Source: Asterochloris sp. CNOR1 (lineage: Eukaryota > Chlorophyta > Trebouxiophyceae > Trebouxiales > Trebouxiaceae). From it: a stretch of 64,000 nucleotides of DNA. The stretch is taken from NCBI GenBank assembly GCA_963969365.1, contig OZ017751.1, forward strand, positions 2,108,001 through 2,172,000. The letters run 5' to 3'. Positions within the stretch are counted from its first letter, which is position 1. Every line of letters begins with the position of its first letter. Positions 1 through 20,845 of the stretch are shown in pieces. A model generated the notes under the pieces. The model did no database searches and was not told the DNA's origin. It saw nothing but the letters and a program-made list of their open reading frames with translations. The position numbers and the translations under genes were made by a program.

Positions 1-276
1 TGCAGGAGGATGATGCAAATAAAGACAACCCCCCGGCCCAGTCAGGGCCACAGCGCCACATGGAGGTCAGAGGGCTGTCTGCTGAAGCTGCTTGCAAGCC
101 CAGCATCACAACCACATCCACTGCTGCAGGTCCCTCCTCAGGTCCCCAATTCACAGACAAAGGCCTGGATTCCTGCACAGGTGATGCTGCTCTCGAAGGT
201 TTGGGCACCCATTGTATGCTCAGCTGCTACAGGACATTCGGTTGCTATGGGGTCTCAGCAGCTGCCCACACTGCAG

Positions 277-360
277 GTGCCACCAGGCAAGGATGGCAAG
301 CGCCTGCCAGATGCTCTGGAGACTGATCAGACAAAATCAGATGAACCCATCAAGTCCTGA
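277..360 (+). CDS. Possible 3'-terminal exon of a plus-strand gene (partial)
   Basis: An acceptor-like CTGCAG ends at 276 and is followed by an open frame of 27 codons plus TGA at 358-360, encoding a charged tail (VPPGKDGKRLPDALETDQ and onward). A weaker look-alike of the same acceptor and following bases lies near 123-150, as is seen upstream of many real exons in this window. The rest of the gene would lie left of the window. No function can be assigned, and the exon itself is uncertain because it rests on one splice site and a short frame. Confidence 0.3.
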   Translation: MPPGKDGKRLPDALETDQTKSDEPIKS

Positions 361-449
361 TTTGCAATTTCAAGATGGCAGGCACATATGTTTGTGGCAA
401 ATGGCATCATCTTTGCAAAGCCATGGGCTTTCAACCGAGACATGGATCC

Positions 450-1149
450 TCACGACAATGCAGCAGATGCAGCTGCGGGCAGCTCAGGTGTGCGCAGTAA
501 TTGGTGTATGTTCTTGACTCGGACCTCCAAAGGCTTGACACTGACTGTCCGCCGCTTGGTCAGCTTGCTGTATGAAAAGGTGACCTGCCCAGATTTCAGG
601 GCAAACACAGTGTGATCCCGCCCCTGCACAGAAGCAAAGCCGATCAGAGCCTGATGCGCAGCAATTCACTCGGCCACTCCAGCAGATGGGCGCACCATGC
701 CAACATTGGCCCCTGGATGGAACTCAGTCCCTCGCTGACGAATGATGATGTTACCAGGGATGCAGTGCTGCCCGCCATACAGTTTCACGCCCAGCATCTT
801 AGGCTTGGAGTCCTTGGTGTTCTGGGTTGATCCTCCCTGCTTCTTGCTAGCCCTGTACCAGATCAGGGAGCCCACTGTTGTCATCTGTGTCTGCATTAAG
901 CATGAGGAATGCAGGTGGCTTCTGCTGTGGCAAGGACACCCACCATCGACGCTGCTCAAGGTTGGCTGCACAGCAGCCTGCATCCACTTGAAGGGTCCCT
1001 GCAAAGACTTTCAGCTCTGTCAGAGGCTTCATCTGAAGTGGCCGACGCACACAACAGGACCTCAAACCTGCCTCACCTAGCACGTTAGCCTGCTGGAGCG
1101 ATGTCCAAGATCTCTCAGCTGCCTGCCTGGCACTTCTTTGGCACAGCAT
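450..1149 (-). CDS. MRPL27: Mitochondrial-type 50S ribosomal protein bL27
   Basis: Three exons, 1149-944, 852-696 and 623-450, give a 178-residue protein. Residues from about 69 onward match bL27: [19 protein letters not shown], then [25 protein letters not shown], and across the last splice [16 protein letters not shown]. bL27 sits at the peptidyl-transferase side of the large ribosomal subunit. The wording SKPKMLGVK...[11 protein letters not shown] and the C-terminal extension after the core resemble plant mitochondrial rather than plastid or bacterial L27, and the arginine-rich first 68 residues look like an organelle targeting peptide; the compartment is therefore inferred, not shown. The ATG at 1149 is the first in frame and lies 148 bp from the divergent bZIP start. 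Splice phases (2, 0) agree at both junctions. Confidence 0.9.
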
Positions 1150-1297
1150 TAGCCTGTGCGCAAGCTATTCCGACCGAAGCTTCCTTTCTTGCAAGGGTTT
1201 TGCTGAACCACAATCATCTGAGCTTTAGCCTGGCCGCTGAGTCAGCCGCATAGTTCTCTGCTCTGCCAACATCAATCAGGAGCAGGCTACAAGCATC
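1150..1297. promoter_or_regulatory. Head-to-head intergenic region, bL27 / bZIP
   Basis: Only 148 bp separate the predicted start codons of the minus-strand bL27 gene and the plus-strand bZIP gene, so both 5' UTRs and promoters must share this stretch. No TATA box stands out by eye. The bidirectional-promoter role is inferred from gene order. Confidence 0.5.
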
Positions 1298-4214
1298 ATG
1301 ATGGAGGCTCTTCCGACACCAGCTCCGGGACCCCACTTGGAGAGGTCAGTTGGAGACTCTCCCGCCATCGTTGCCCGACCTCCCAGAGCATGGGGAGGTT
1401 GTTGAGCGTTTAGGTCCTGCGCATTCTGGACAGCTACGGGCGGCTCCTGCCTTAGTGTCATGCCGCCCAGCTAGTGGATAACGTGACTGATGCTGTGCAG
1501 TCTCCAGAGCGGAGTGAGCATGGAGGATGTGCTCAGCATCCTCAGGACGTCAGCGTCAGTTTCAAGGTTTCCCAGGGTGGACTCTGAGAGCTTGTTTCAG
1601 GTGGAGCCCTGTGGATTGCCCTCCTCAGCCATGCCAAGCCGTTTGCAGGCCTGGTACTGTGACCCACCAACAGCAAGATTTGCCAAGATTTGCAAGAACT
1701 TTGCGGGGCAGCTGGATGTCGTCAGGCAGACACGCTGAAGCCTGCTACAGGCGTTGTTTTGCATGCACTGTACTTGGGTACAAGGCAGAATACATGCTGC
1801 ACCCAGACTGCTGGGCCCCTCTGCCCCATGCTTGGTACCAATTGCGTCTGCAACCCAGGCGCACTATTGCCAAGGCAGGACATCTCTGGCTCCCACCTGA
1901 TTTGTGAAGGGCCCGCTCTTGACGGCTTGTGCACGCAAAACCTAGCTGCCACGCACCAGGGTGCCACCTTGGTGCCTCTTCTCAAAGCAGCCCTGCCTGC
2001 TGACATGCATGCACTTGCCCCTGCATGCAGGACATCCTCAAGCGCATCCCCAGCAGCAACGGCCTGGCTGGCCAGGAGAGCCAGCTGCAGCACCTTCAGC
2101 AGCACTTCCAGAGGCATGCCAGCAGTGAGGCTCTCAGCTCACCTGGGGCCGACATGGGGGAGCTGAACTTTGGGGGAATGCCCCGCGTGCAGTCGCTGGA
2201 GTTTCTGAGGAGCCTGGTGGGCTCCTCGGGGGCACCCATCAGCCCGCCCTCGAAACAGGAGCCGGTCACATCAGGAGCAAGTGAGCAGGGATGCTGCAGG
2301 GCACATCTTGCCTTGCATGCTCCAGAGTCTGTAGCTGGGAGGGAAGGGACAAGCCGCTCAGGAGGTGCACTCCAGGGGACAACAGTCTAGGGCTTGCTCC
2401 AGAGGCTGTAGGTGCAGTCAACAAGATTCCTAGTGTATTGCTGAATGTATTGACTAGAGCAGGAGCCTGTGGGTGCCAAAGGCCCTGTGCAAGCCCTGAC
2501 CTTCTGTCATGTGCGCTGCAGACCTGCAGATGACCACTGTAGGGCTACCCCCATCAGAGGCAGTGGCGTTGATGTCCACAGGGCCCTTCCCCATCACAAC
2601 AGGCCTGCCCAGGACAGCAGCCGTGGTGTCTACGCCTGCCTTGCTTGCCCCCACCACGGCTGCGACGCTGATGCCGGTCACCACTGCGGCCACACCCACA
2701 CAGCTTGGGGCAATGAGCTCCCTGCAAGTGGGGGCACCAGCGCTGGGAGTGCCTGGGCAGGCGCAGCAGCAGCTGGGGCCAGGGCCGCCGCACTGCGTGG
2801 CAGGCGGCGGCGCTGCACCGAAGGCAGAGGTGAGGCCGCGCAGCGCTTCTGGTAGTCAGCATCTGCATCAATAGGTGCCTGCCAGCTGCACATGGCGGGG
2901 CTGCCTGCAAATGGCCTGCACAGCGCCTTTTGTATGGAATGCAGTGTGGACAAGCGCCCGCAGCCAACACTTTGCCAACAGCATGCTTGCTGCCTTCATA
3001 GGTTGAGGTGGGGAGTCAGGGAGTTGCACCAGTTCTGGCGTCGCTCCAGCCTGTCGTGGCGGTGCCAGCAAAGACCCGGCGGGCAACCTCGTGGGCGGGA
3101 GCGCCTGACAGCCGGGCTGTGCAGGTGGAGGCTGGGCCAGTGGGCCCAGACCCAGACCCGCAGGTCAAGGCAGAGAAGCGGAGGGAGCGCAGGTCAGCAC
3201 CACTGCCCTTGTCGGCCTGCTGCACGCACTGGCCTCTCCAGCCCTGCCTGCACAGCTGCCAACCAGCACCTGGCGTCCTGTGTCTCTCTGCGCTCGATCT
3301 GAACCATGACATCCTGCAGGCCAAGAGATGTCCATGACCAGAGGGCCCATGTCTTGGGCATCATGCTCTGCAGCAGGCAGGGTTCTGGCCCCCTGCTGGT
3401 GGCTGGCTCAGCTTGCACATGATTGAGGAACATGCTCCACTGCAGCAACGTCCTGCCACTGACACCTGGCCCGCGCCGCCTGCAGGATGCTGTCCAACCG
3501 GGAGTCGGCACGCCGCTCCCGCAAGCGCAAGCAGGAGCACCTGGAGACGCTGGAGGAGCAGGTGCAGAGGGAGGCACAGGAGAAGAGCGACCTGCTGCAG
3601 CGCCTGGATGAGGCTGAGCAGCTGGCCAAGCACCTGCAGGCCGAGAACAAGGCGCTGCGGGCGGAGGTGGCGGAGCTGCGCCTGCAGGACAGCGCTGATC
3701 AGGTGCGCACAGGGAGGACATGGGTGTCATGTCTGAGGTCGGCATTCGGCTCGCCGTCAGTTGGCTTGCAAGCTATCTGTGCCCCAGGCGCAGAACTGCA
3801 CAGCAGCGGCGCGGTGGGCGGGCATGGGTGTGTGGGTAGACTGCTGCTCTAGAAGTGGCCCAGTCACACATGCACTACATCCTGTGTCACACCTCCTTCA
3901 CCTCAGGCCAGCACAGCGGCCTGTGCACTCATCTGGCTCTGTCTGCCTCTGGCTAAATGCTGTGACAGCAGCTCTATACACGTATGCGGCGTTTTGTGAT
4001 AGTTTGGGCTCTGGCATGTCAGCTTGCTGCTGCCCTGTCAGCCAGCACTGCTTGCAGAATCCACCTCATAGCCTCTGTGCTGCTGTTGCAGAAGGGCAAG
4101 CTCCTGAGGCCGGCCTTGGTGCAGGGGTGTGACTCTTCCAACAATAAAAGGGGACGTGTGCAACACAGCACTACCACAGCGGTGCATGGCAGCTCAAGCG
4201 AGATGTCATCCTGA
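1298..4214 (+). CDS. bZIP transcription factor
   Basis: Seven exons: 1298-1344, 1501-1600, 2031-2280, 2522-2829, 3002-3192, 3486-3702, 4092-4214; 411 residues. The basic region starts at the end of exon 5 (KAEKRRERR) and continues in exon 6 as MLSNRESARRSRKRKQ, giving the diagnostic N-x7-R (Asn about residue 303, Arg 311). A leucine-heptad coiled coil follows (LETLEEQVQREAQ...LLQRLDEAEQLAKHL...). The 300-residue N-terminal part is low complexity, rich in Pro, Ala, Thr and Gln, as in activation domains. The protein should dimerise through the zipper and bind ACGT-type DNA in the nucleus; target genes cannot be inferred. The start is the first of two adjacent ATGs at 1298 and 1301. The short first exon is joined on phase match (phase 2) and is less certain than the rest. 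TGTAA lies at 4532-4536 downstream. Confidence 0.88.
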
Positions 4215-4675
4215 CCGCTTCATCCAATGCCGCACTCCGCCACGCATGCCACACCACCGACAGTTTTGCCAGGCTTTTGTGCATCCCCCGCGCTGGCCTG
4301 TTCAGCAGCTCACAGTGTGTGGATAACCCCTGGGCGCTGCAAGATATACAGCTACATGATGCAGCGCGTCCGATTTTGTGCATTTTGTTGCGTTGCAGCC
4401 TTACACCTGTTAAGGCTGCAATTGTGCTCCTCTTGTGAACGCTGTGCTCCCGCTGAAGACCCTGTCTGCCTGCTTGACTGCGTTTGTGCCCTTCCCCCTT
4501 CTGTGGATACTTGGCTGCTTCCCTTACAAGCTGTAAAGCTCCCTGCCTGTGTGTTAATACCTTGGGCGAGACGTTGCCACATTTATATTCTCAAGGATTA
4601 GGAACGCCCTCAAAACTCTTCTCTGGCAACTACGCTGCTGGTAAGCAGCCCAGAGCTCAGCCTTGAGAGTGAAGG
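4215..4675. other. Intergenic: bZIP 3' UTR and helicase promoter
   Basis: This 461-bp stretch holds no supportable gene. It contains a chlorophyte-type poly(A) signal TGTAA at 4532-4536, about 320 bp after the bZIP stop, so the remaining roughly 140 bp would carry the promoter and 5' UTR of the DEAD-box helicase gene. Confidence 0.5.
4532..4536 (+). terminator. Poly(A) signal TGTAA (bZIP gene)
   Basis: TGTAA is the usual polyadenylation signal of green algae. It is on the coding strand downstream of the bZIP stop codon. The assignment is inferred from position. Confidence 0.45.
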
Positions 4676-9513
<4,838 letters not shown>

Positions 9514-9673
9514 ACCCCTTCCCCTTCCCAGGCCCTGCCTTCTGAGTAGTGTTTCATGTACCATTCTTGTCCACATTGTGGGCACTTCAGAATAAAACTG
9601 CATCAGACATGATGAAATGCATGGAAGCAACAGTATGCACAAAGAAGTGCTTGAAGGGTTGATACTGCCAACC

Positions 9674-11487
9674 TCACCAACCCCTGCCAGCCTGTTTAGG
9701 AACAGCATTCACTTTGTTTGCCAGGGCTGTCCTTGCAACACGAACCCGCTTCTGCCGTCGGAAGGGACTCATGTCAGCCTCTGGGGAGCCTGGCTGAGGT
9801 TTGAGGACAGCTGCCTGGCGGCGATTTACCTCAGCTTGCAAGGCCTGCAAATTGCAAGCATCCCTTAGTGCCAAGACCCGCAGTAAAACCAGTGGCAGTC
9901 CATGAGAGCCCACCTCAAGCTTCATGTTGACAAGCTCAGCATCCTCCTGCTTGTCTTCCATTGTGGGCTGACTTGATGGCATGGCTTTCTTCTTGGCCCT
10001 CTCCTCATCTGCCCCTTCCCAGGCCTCCCACCAATTTGTTCCGTCAGGACCACTACCTGCCACAAAGCCACTGCAGCTGCCAGTCTCAGTGTGACTGATG
10101 AGTTTCCAGAGGCTGAGCATGATGAATGTGCAGCCAGGCCTACCCTTCTGCAGTGTCTCCCTGCTGACTTGTGGAAGCTATCTGAGCCACAGCCTGGCCG
10201 AGCAGCTTGAAGGCCTCCTCCGCCAGGGGCAGGCTGCACTTGTCAGGGTGCACCAGTGCCGCCAGCTGCTTGTAGCCTGCACAGCAAGAGACGGCAACAG
10301 TGGAGAGAGGCTGGCATGCAGATAGACCACAGATGCTGCTCAGAATGCATATTGTGGCACAAGCTCGGTCAGAGAGCAGTGGCTCACGTTTTCTAACTAG
10401 CTGCGGCTCTGCCTGAGGCTCCAAGCCAAGCACCTGCAGTCAGCAACCCCTCTTTGGCAATCAGTTGTCGCTGATACCCGCCAAGGATCCAGGCTCCTGA
10501 GTACCGTCTGTCCAGGGAGCAACCCTCCAGGGCCGCTCACTCAATGCATCGCTCAGCCACACCCTGTCGCCGTTAGACTTCACGACCCACCTTGAACCAC
10601 TCATGGTGCACCCCATACTTCTGCGCACGACAGATAGCTGTGAGCGTCATCAGGGTGGGGTGCCTCCCCCGCAGCTGCTGTGCAGTGTGGAGGACCACCA
10701 AGCACCGGTCAAACTCCCGGCCAGCCAGCAGGCCCTGGGCCAGCTGCAGGGTGGTGGCCTCCTGTGACAGAGCCTGCACTGTGGGGTCATCCCTGCAGGG
10801 CAAGTTCCAGGTGGTCACAGCTGCTGCATTGCTGCAGCCATCGAGGATGACGACGAGCTGTGCAGCTCATCAGCAGGCTTCGTGTGCGCCAAGGCTGCAG
10901 TCACCCTGTCAGGTAATGGCTGCTGGGGCCTTGGCAGGCACCCCTGCCTGGCGCAGCCACACAGTGCAGGTAAAGTACAACAGGCACCTGCTCTCCTCGG
11001 CCTCTCTCCCAGCCTCCTCTGCAAAGACGCCGCTGGCCACCACTGCAGAGCCTGCGGCCCCACTGGGCCAAACCCTGCTGTCATGCCCTGAGCATGTGGG
11101 ATGGCGGGTTGCCTGCACAGATTCGGCCACGCTGGCCGTGACGCTGCTGCTTGAGCCATTGGAGGACTGAGCAGGAGTCGATGGTGAGCTGCCAGCTGCA
11201 GGCGAGCCCACAAGTGGCTGACAGGGCTTTGCACGAGGCTGGTACAGGGGCTCAGCGCCTCCTTGGGCCTGGGCAGCACCAGAGGCAGCAGGAGGACACA
11301 GACTCTGCTGCTTCTTGGGTGCGTCCTCTGCAATGTCTGGCGCCAGGTTTGATGGGGGGGCAGCTGGGGCAGGCTTATCTGATGCAGCCTGCTCCTGCTC
11401 CTGCCGTGGCTTGTGCTTCTGGCTGCGAGTTTGCCGCACAGTCTGCTCCGGAGCATCCCCCAGATCTGACAGCTTGCGCTTGGCCAT
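9674..11487 (-). CDS. J-domain (DnaJ-like) protein
   Basis: Five exons: 11487-10988, 10792-10591, 10433-10388, 10276-10144, 10070-9674; 425 residues. The J-domain region lies at about residues 230-290: KYGVHHEWFKVLGLEPQAEP, then LVRKRYKQLAALVHPDK containing the HPD signature needed to stimulate Hsp70, and EEAFKLLGQA. The first 165 residues are low complexity (MAKRKLSDLGD, Ser/Ala/Pro/Gln), with basic KRK and KHKPR stretches that could act in nuclear import. A tryptophan-rich WWEAWEG and a basic C-terminus follow the J domain. The helix before the domain (LAQGLLAGREFDRCLVVLHTAQQL) recalls plant J-proteins with an N-terminal helical repeat. The client is unknown. The fourth intron (10143-10071, 73 bp) was chosen over a 31-bp alternative that would be too short. 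It converges on the helicase gene with 160 bp between stops. Confidence 0.8.
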
Positions 11488-11541
11488 CAGAGAGGTTCAG
11501 CTTGTGCCTGGCGAGCTGATCGGCAGCAGCTTCAATCAAAT

Positions 11542-12131
11542 TCAAGCTGCTGAGCCTTTCGCTGCTGGACTTCTGGGGGTTTGAGTTGGGGCTGCTGCTG
11601 CTGAGCCGATGGAGCCTAAGCACGCACTTTGCAGCTGCTGGGCCGCCTGCTCAGATGCATGCTGCAGAGGGAGTGCCACCTGCAGCTCACCAAGCAGCTG
11701 CGCGTGGGCTGTGCTGAGCTGTCTCAGGCTTCCTTTCAGCTGTGAAATGGCCTGCAAACATGAAAACCTAGGAATGGTCTCAGGCTCAGCAAAGCGCCTA
11801 TGCCCGCAACCATAATGGCTTGCCTTGGACGTCCTTAGCATACAAGCCTCCTTATCCTGCAGGTGCCTTGTTTGCTCCGCCACGCCCTGCACCATGAATG
11901 CAGCATGCATGAGGAAAGGCATGGGATTGTGAGATTGCTGGCGCATTCCCCTTTGCTGTGTTTATGCAGTCTCCTGCATGCATCCAGGCATGCCGAAAGT
12001 GTGCACTTTTGGAAACCTGCCTGTTCAAGTGTCTGATGAGCTCTGATGAATGTGCCTAGAAGGGCATGTGTGGCTTTGGAAACTGGCTCCTCGACGGGCA
12101 AAGATGGTGCTTTCTGGCTACGTGGCAGCAT
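11542..12131 (-). CDS. Possible small gene, function unknown
   Basis: Between the methyltransferase 3' end and the J-protein start, the minus strand holds open segments that could be one gene. An ATG at 12131 opens MLPRSQKAPSLPVEEPVSKA and a helical stretch ending HQTLEQ. Another frame to the stop at 11542 reads GVAEQTRHLQDKE, then QAISQLKGSLRQLSTAHAQL and a Ser/Ala/Pro tail, which looks like a coiled coil. The join would need a GC donor near 12025, and the second intron does not resolve in phase. This may instead be UTR of the neighbours. No family is recognised. Confidence 0.25.
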
Positions 12132-12248
12132 GACTGATGCCCAGAAAGCACTTCATGTAACTTGCTCTCGGAAGGGGTCAAGATCAAATTCAACTGGACT
12201 TGAAAGGCAGGCCATCTTCTCAGGGCAAGCGGTGAAAATGCAAAAACC

Positions 12249-15200
12249 TCATTGCTGCTCTGGCTTCTGGAACAACAATAGGTGCATTGGAGAGAACACT
12301 CCAGTGCGGCCGCCATCAACCAGGCTGGTGGCGACCTTGACCTGCACAGAGAGCCATGGAGGGATCGGCTCATTGATCTCAGGAGGCAGGGTGGCTACTG
12401 GGCTGCGGTGAAGCAATACAGGTTGGAGGACAGGCCAATCTGATGGCGCCATCAGCTCACCAGCATTTCGTGGACCTCATAGACGCCCTTGGGGCAGATG
12501 TGCAGAGTGGACATGAGGCTGACCAGTGCCTTGTTGAATGAGATGGGGATCTTCTCCAGGCGGCCGTACCTGCAGGCAGCAAACACCTTCAAACACATGT
12601 CAGGGCAGCAGTATGGTCGGTGCTGTCTGCTACAGGCAGTGACCGCAGAGGCACTTTGCTTGGGTAACACTCTGAGGACCAGGTGCATGCTAAGGCGCAT
12701 GGTACATGATAGGCCAGGACGAGCTGTCAGGCGCACTGCAGCCTTGCGTTGCAACCTGCTTGCACCACATGTCCAGCAGCAGCAGAACTGGTGCCTGGCA
12801 TGCCTGTCAAGAAGTAGTTAAGATTGGCAGACCTTCAGCTCACCATGGCCCGCTGACTGGGGATGCTGTGGCGATGTCGTAGCTCATCACCAAGTCAAAG
12901 CCCGCGTTCTTCCCTGCCTGCTCTGCCTCTTTGTACGTCCGCATCTCCTGCAGGTTTGCACATACACAAGAGTTGGGGACGGCAGCAGGTCTTTTGCATT
13001 TTGTCAGCAAAGGCCCCACCACAGGCAGACACCCCTGGCGAGCACCAAAGGAATGCAGGAAGCCAGCAGCTTGCCAGCCAGCCTCACCTTCCTGCGGGCG
13101 ATGGGGCAGCAGCAAGGCTGCGCAACAAGCGCGGAGTGACTTTTGAAGTGCAAGCTGGCACTGCCAACACAAGGGGAGTTTTTCAGGGGCAGTGCAGGCC
13201 GAGCCAGCAAGCCACACTGCCAGCAAGCCCATCACGCACATTAAATGCCGCCCCTCCCCAGGAAGGCAGAAGCACTCATGTCCCTGCACCCCACAAATGA
13301 CCGTCTGCCCATCTGCCCCTCCTTTTACAATCAGAAGTGGCCTGTGCTCTGAGCTTTGATGCCCTTATCCCCCTGCTCACACAGGGCAGCGGCGGCCTGC
13401 CTCGTAACCCTCCCTAAGCCAGCAGAGGAGCATGCCCAGGGGCCCAAGGTCCTTATTACCCTTGCACCCTGTGACTCACAGGGAGGCCGTTGCCGTAGTT
13501 GATTTCGTCCATGATGCGCACGTGCTCCGGGTTGTTCGGGTCATACAGCTTGGTGGACACCCACTCATAGCTGGCAAACAAGCCTCCTGGCTTGAGCACC
13601 CTGAAGACTTCGCCGTACACCTCCTCCAGCTGCAGGACACCAGCACAACGATACAGAATCTGATGAAGGGGCATTGCAGGGGCCACAGCTTAAGCTCTCT
13701 GAGGACCTCGCGGTACACCACCTCAAGATGCAGGCCACTTGAGCGCAGTCAGTCAGACCTGACAGCAGTAACCGGGCAGGGCCAGCTGCAGCCATGATCA
13801 CCTGGAATTGTCTGTGAGGCAGCAGAATCAGGAGCCTGAGGGCTAGGTCAGGTGTCATGTGGGTTGCAGCCAGCAGCCCCAGCAGCTGCGCAGAGGGGCA
13901 TGATGGGACAGCAGCCCAGATATGGGGCCTCGATGAGACGGCAATCCAGACCAACAAAGGTGCTGCTATGGGGGGTCGCCCTCTCTTACTGACACAGGCT
14001 TCCATCAGCTCTGCAGATGCAGAGCTTGGTCACATGCAAAGCCAGCCCCCCTGGCTGTGCAGCCAGGCACAACCGTGGTTGGTCATGCAGGAAACCCACC
14101 TTGTCAGCGTGGCAGGTGGCCTCAATGGCATAGGCTGCATCATAGCTGCTGCTGTTGAAGGGCATCTTCAGGAAGTTGCCCTCCACAGCCTTGCACACAC
14201 TTGAAACCCCTTGCTGCATGTCAAGGAACAGCTCTTGTTCAGCAGCATGCTGAAACGCACACAGGCTGGTGAGCTGCCTGGCCTGCGCATGAGGCAGTGG
14301 CAGGTGGGAGCTGCAGAGTGAAGCCAGGCAACAGGCACCAGAAAGGCAGCACATCAGGAGACTGATGGCTGGCAGCTCTGCTTGTGTTGCACAGAGCTTG
14401 ACAGCACACTACACGGAGGCACAGCACGGCCTACATGCTGTGAAGGCAGCTCCCTGCACACAGTGCACATGGCAGTCTGAGCTCGTTGAAGCAGGAAGGC
14501 CAAGCACGCAACAAACTGGCAATTGCTTTTGCTGTCCAGCTGCCAGCAAGTTAATTACCCGCTCGTTGTGGTATGTTGCCCTCTGGACCTGGTAGTCATT
14601 GATGGTGATGCCCGTCACCTGGGCTCCACTGGTTGAGGCGATGGTGCGCATGGGGCCGCCCACGCCGCAGCCCACGTCCACGCAGGTTTTGCCAGGCTGC
14701 AGAATCAGACATAAGCTCAGCTGTGGCTGGGGCCCAGAAGGCAGCAGGTTGTGTCATGCAAGTCGGACTCAGGCTCAGGCAGCAAATTCCCGGCTTGACA
14801 AGGGGACAGGAAGCAACAGGCAGCATCGTCTGGTTGAATGTCAAGAAACAGCCAGCAATGCCATGGGTGCTTTTGCTGAGTTGCAGGCGGTTTCATGGCC
14901 CAGAATGAGGGCAGCTGCCAAGGGGGCACCCCAGCGCACATGCCGCCGACAGCAGAAGCACAGGCAGGCAGCAGCGCATGATGTAGCTTGCAACTCCACC
15001 TGCAACCTCAACAGCGCTGCCAACCGCGCCTCGTGGGCAGCCTCTGACTGTGCGGCATTCTTGCCTGGCAGCAAGGGGGAGAAGTGGAAGCTCTGGCCCC
15101 AGCCCCACTCGTAGATATCAGTCACCAGGTTGTAAAATGTGTTGACCAGCTCTGTGGTCTTGTTCCTGTCAAGGATGCCCTCGCCAGGGCCTGCAAAGCA

Positions 15201-15818
15201 GGTCAAGGATCAGCATAGCCGCCTTGCAGGCGAGCAGCAGCGGTGCGCTGGGCCCAAGACCTGTACCATCACAGCTGTAACCATGGCTTGCATCAACAGC
15301 AGAGATCCTGTGTGGCACGCCAAGCAGCGAGCAATCAGGCTACTAGGGCTTGCAGCAGGAGCTTGCAGTGCGCCAGCCGGTGGCCAAGTTAGGCAGTAAT
15401 GCGCACTGAACACAGCCTGCAAGAAGAGGGAGGCGCACCTTCCCAGGAGTCACATGCAGGACGTCACCCAAGCATCAAGATGCTTCCAGCGAGCAATGCT
15501 TGAGGACCATCAGATCAGCAGCCACATCAGATGTTGCATCAGAGGGCAATTTCTTCTTGTCTGGACCTCACCTTTGCCATAGGATTTGGTGTAGGCATCC
15601 ATTTCATGCTTGATTTTGGTCCTTTCAATGCTTCCACCACCCAGCTCTCTGGTCCCTGGCTTTTTGTTGTAATTGGTGGGTCTCAAAAGGAATGCCCCGC
15701 TGACCACAGCCAAGGCAGCACCGGCAATCACCAGCTTCCTATTGTCCCTGCTGTAGTCTGCGATGTCATGCCATGCTCGCTCCAGATGATCGCCAGCGCC
15801 TCTGACTGTGCCATGCAT
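12249..15818 (-). CDS. SMT1: Sterol C-24 methyltransferase (SMT)
   Basis: Eight exons: 15818-15572, 15190-15000, 14696-14559, 14249-14100, 13629-13480, 12947-12844, 12569-12461, 12341-12249; 393 residues. SMTs transfer methyl from S-adenosylmethionine to C-24 of cycloartenol or a related sterol, a committed step to ergosterol/phytosterols in ER membranes. Visible signatures are [13 protein letters not shown] (sterol-binding region), [11 protein letters not shown] (SAM motif I), [25 protein letters not shown], and the SMT C-terminal domain ending [21 protein letters not shown] hydrophobic segment near residues 29-46 ([17 protein letters not shown]) is the usual N-terminal membrane anchor. Length and domain order are normal. 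Sequence alone does not separate SMT1 from SMT2; the symbol follows the single-gene expectation for algae. It is head to head with the CDKL kinase gene (226 bp). Confidence 0.94.
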
Positions 15819-16044
15819 TGCTGCTGCAGTGGAGCTAAGATCGATCCTAGCTGCTGCAAAGGCGCGGATGCAAGACAGGTTCCCTTGTCTTTCTAACTTA
15901 CATCAACCGTCAGATGAGCTTGATCCCAAAGTTTACCCTAGTGGGTGGACATCTCTTTCAGCACGCCAAACAGTCTTTACAGCATTGCCCCGTGGCCTTC
16001 AGCATGCCCGGTTTGAGGCTCATTGGCTTGAATGAGCAGACCAC
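15819..16044. promoter_or_regulatory. Head-to-head intergenic region, SMT / CDKL kinase
   Basis: 226 bp lie between the two divergent start codons, so this should contain both promoters and 5' UTRs. No motif could be assigned by eye. Confidence 0.5.
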
Positions 16045-20061
<4,017 letters not shown>

Positions 20062-20845
20062 CGTCTAGCCCTATGATCTTGTCTGACAAATTGTTCACCC
20101 CGGCTTGAATGCATTGCACACTGCATAAATCCTGTCCCGCATATACTAGACTCAAATCAGCTGACCGTGGACCAAGTGTTGTGCCATGTGATGAAGTCTG
20201 GCCTGCGGTGCCCTGGCTGGCAGTCTTTCTGGTTTCAGCACCACAACAGGACAGCGCCACCAAATTAGCTAAGCTGCTGCATGTGTCCTGCTCCAGAGGG
20301 CAACGGGTAGTGTGCAGACAGCATTTGAGGCCTGGAAGCTGCTCTCAGCATTGCAATATGCTGCAATGGGGCACACAGCTGTGCGCTGTCTGCCACCTGC
20401 AGCTTGCGACAGCTATATAAAGCTACGGCTTGAAGACACCTAGGGTAGCTTCTGGCCTTGACACCAAACTTCAGGAGGTGGAGCTCTCAGTACCACATTG
20501 TCAATATCTCCATCCAGCCTTCCCTGGAGGCGCCACAGCCGCTGCCAGGTCGCAGTGTTGACCCAGGCAAATGCTTGACAGACTGCAGTGAGAATGCCTA
20601 AACAATCAATCTGTGCATTATGCTTGCACTCCAGCTCGACAACAAGTGCATGGGCTCTAGAAATTGCTGATGGGTGCAATTTGACGAGTTGGCCCTTGAG
20701 TAGCTCATGCTGAGGATAGATTTGATTGAAAAGTTAGCTCCAGCTGCCTGTCATCTGCTCAAACCGTCCATATTTACACGCAGCTGTTGACATGCTGGAG
20801 AGTCAGGTAGCCTGGCTAGGTTAGGATTGCATCAAACTGAGAGCC
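20062..20845. other. Intergenic, kinase 3' UTR to SecE promoter
   Basis: About 780 bp with no well-supported gene. The minus strand has one open frame from about 20742 to a stop at 20440, with a plausible-looking hydrophilic translation (for example AFAWVNTATWQRLWRLQGRL) but no ATG in frame, no convincing splice partner and no family match, so I do not call it a gene. Confidence 0.4.

Noticed and set aside
666-1004. bL27 as a single longer open frame without the first intron
   Set aside because: The sequence between 943 and 853 in that frame has no L27 similarity and carries clear donor and acceptor sites; splicing gives RRWASKKQGG as in homologues.
10107-10143. A 31-nt intron in the J-protein gene using the CTCAG at about 10113
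   Set aside because: It is too short for a spliceosomal intron in this gene set; the next CTGCAG (ending 10071) gives the same phase with a 73-nt intron.
10797-10860. Exon reading ALAHTKPADELHSSSSSSMAA in the J-protein gene
   Set aside because: It runs into a stop at once, and the only way on is a 26-nt intron; skipping it joins the flanking exons in phase.
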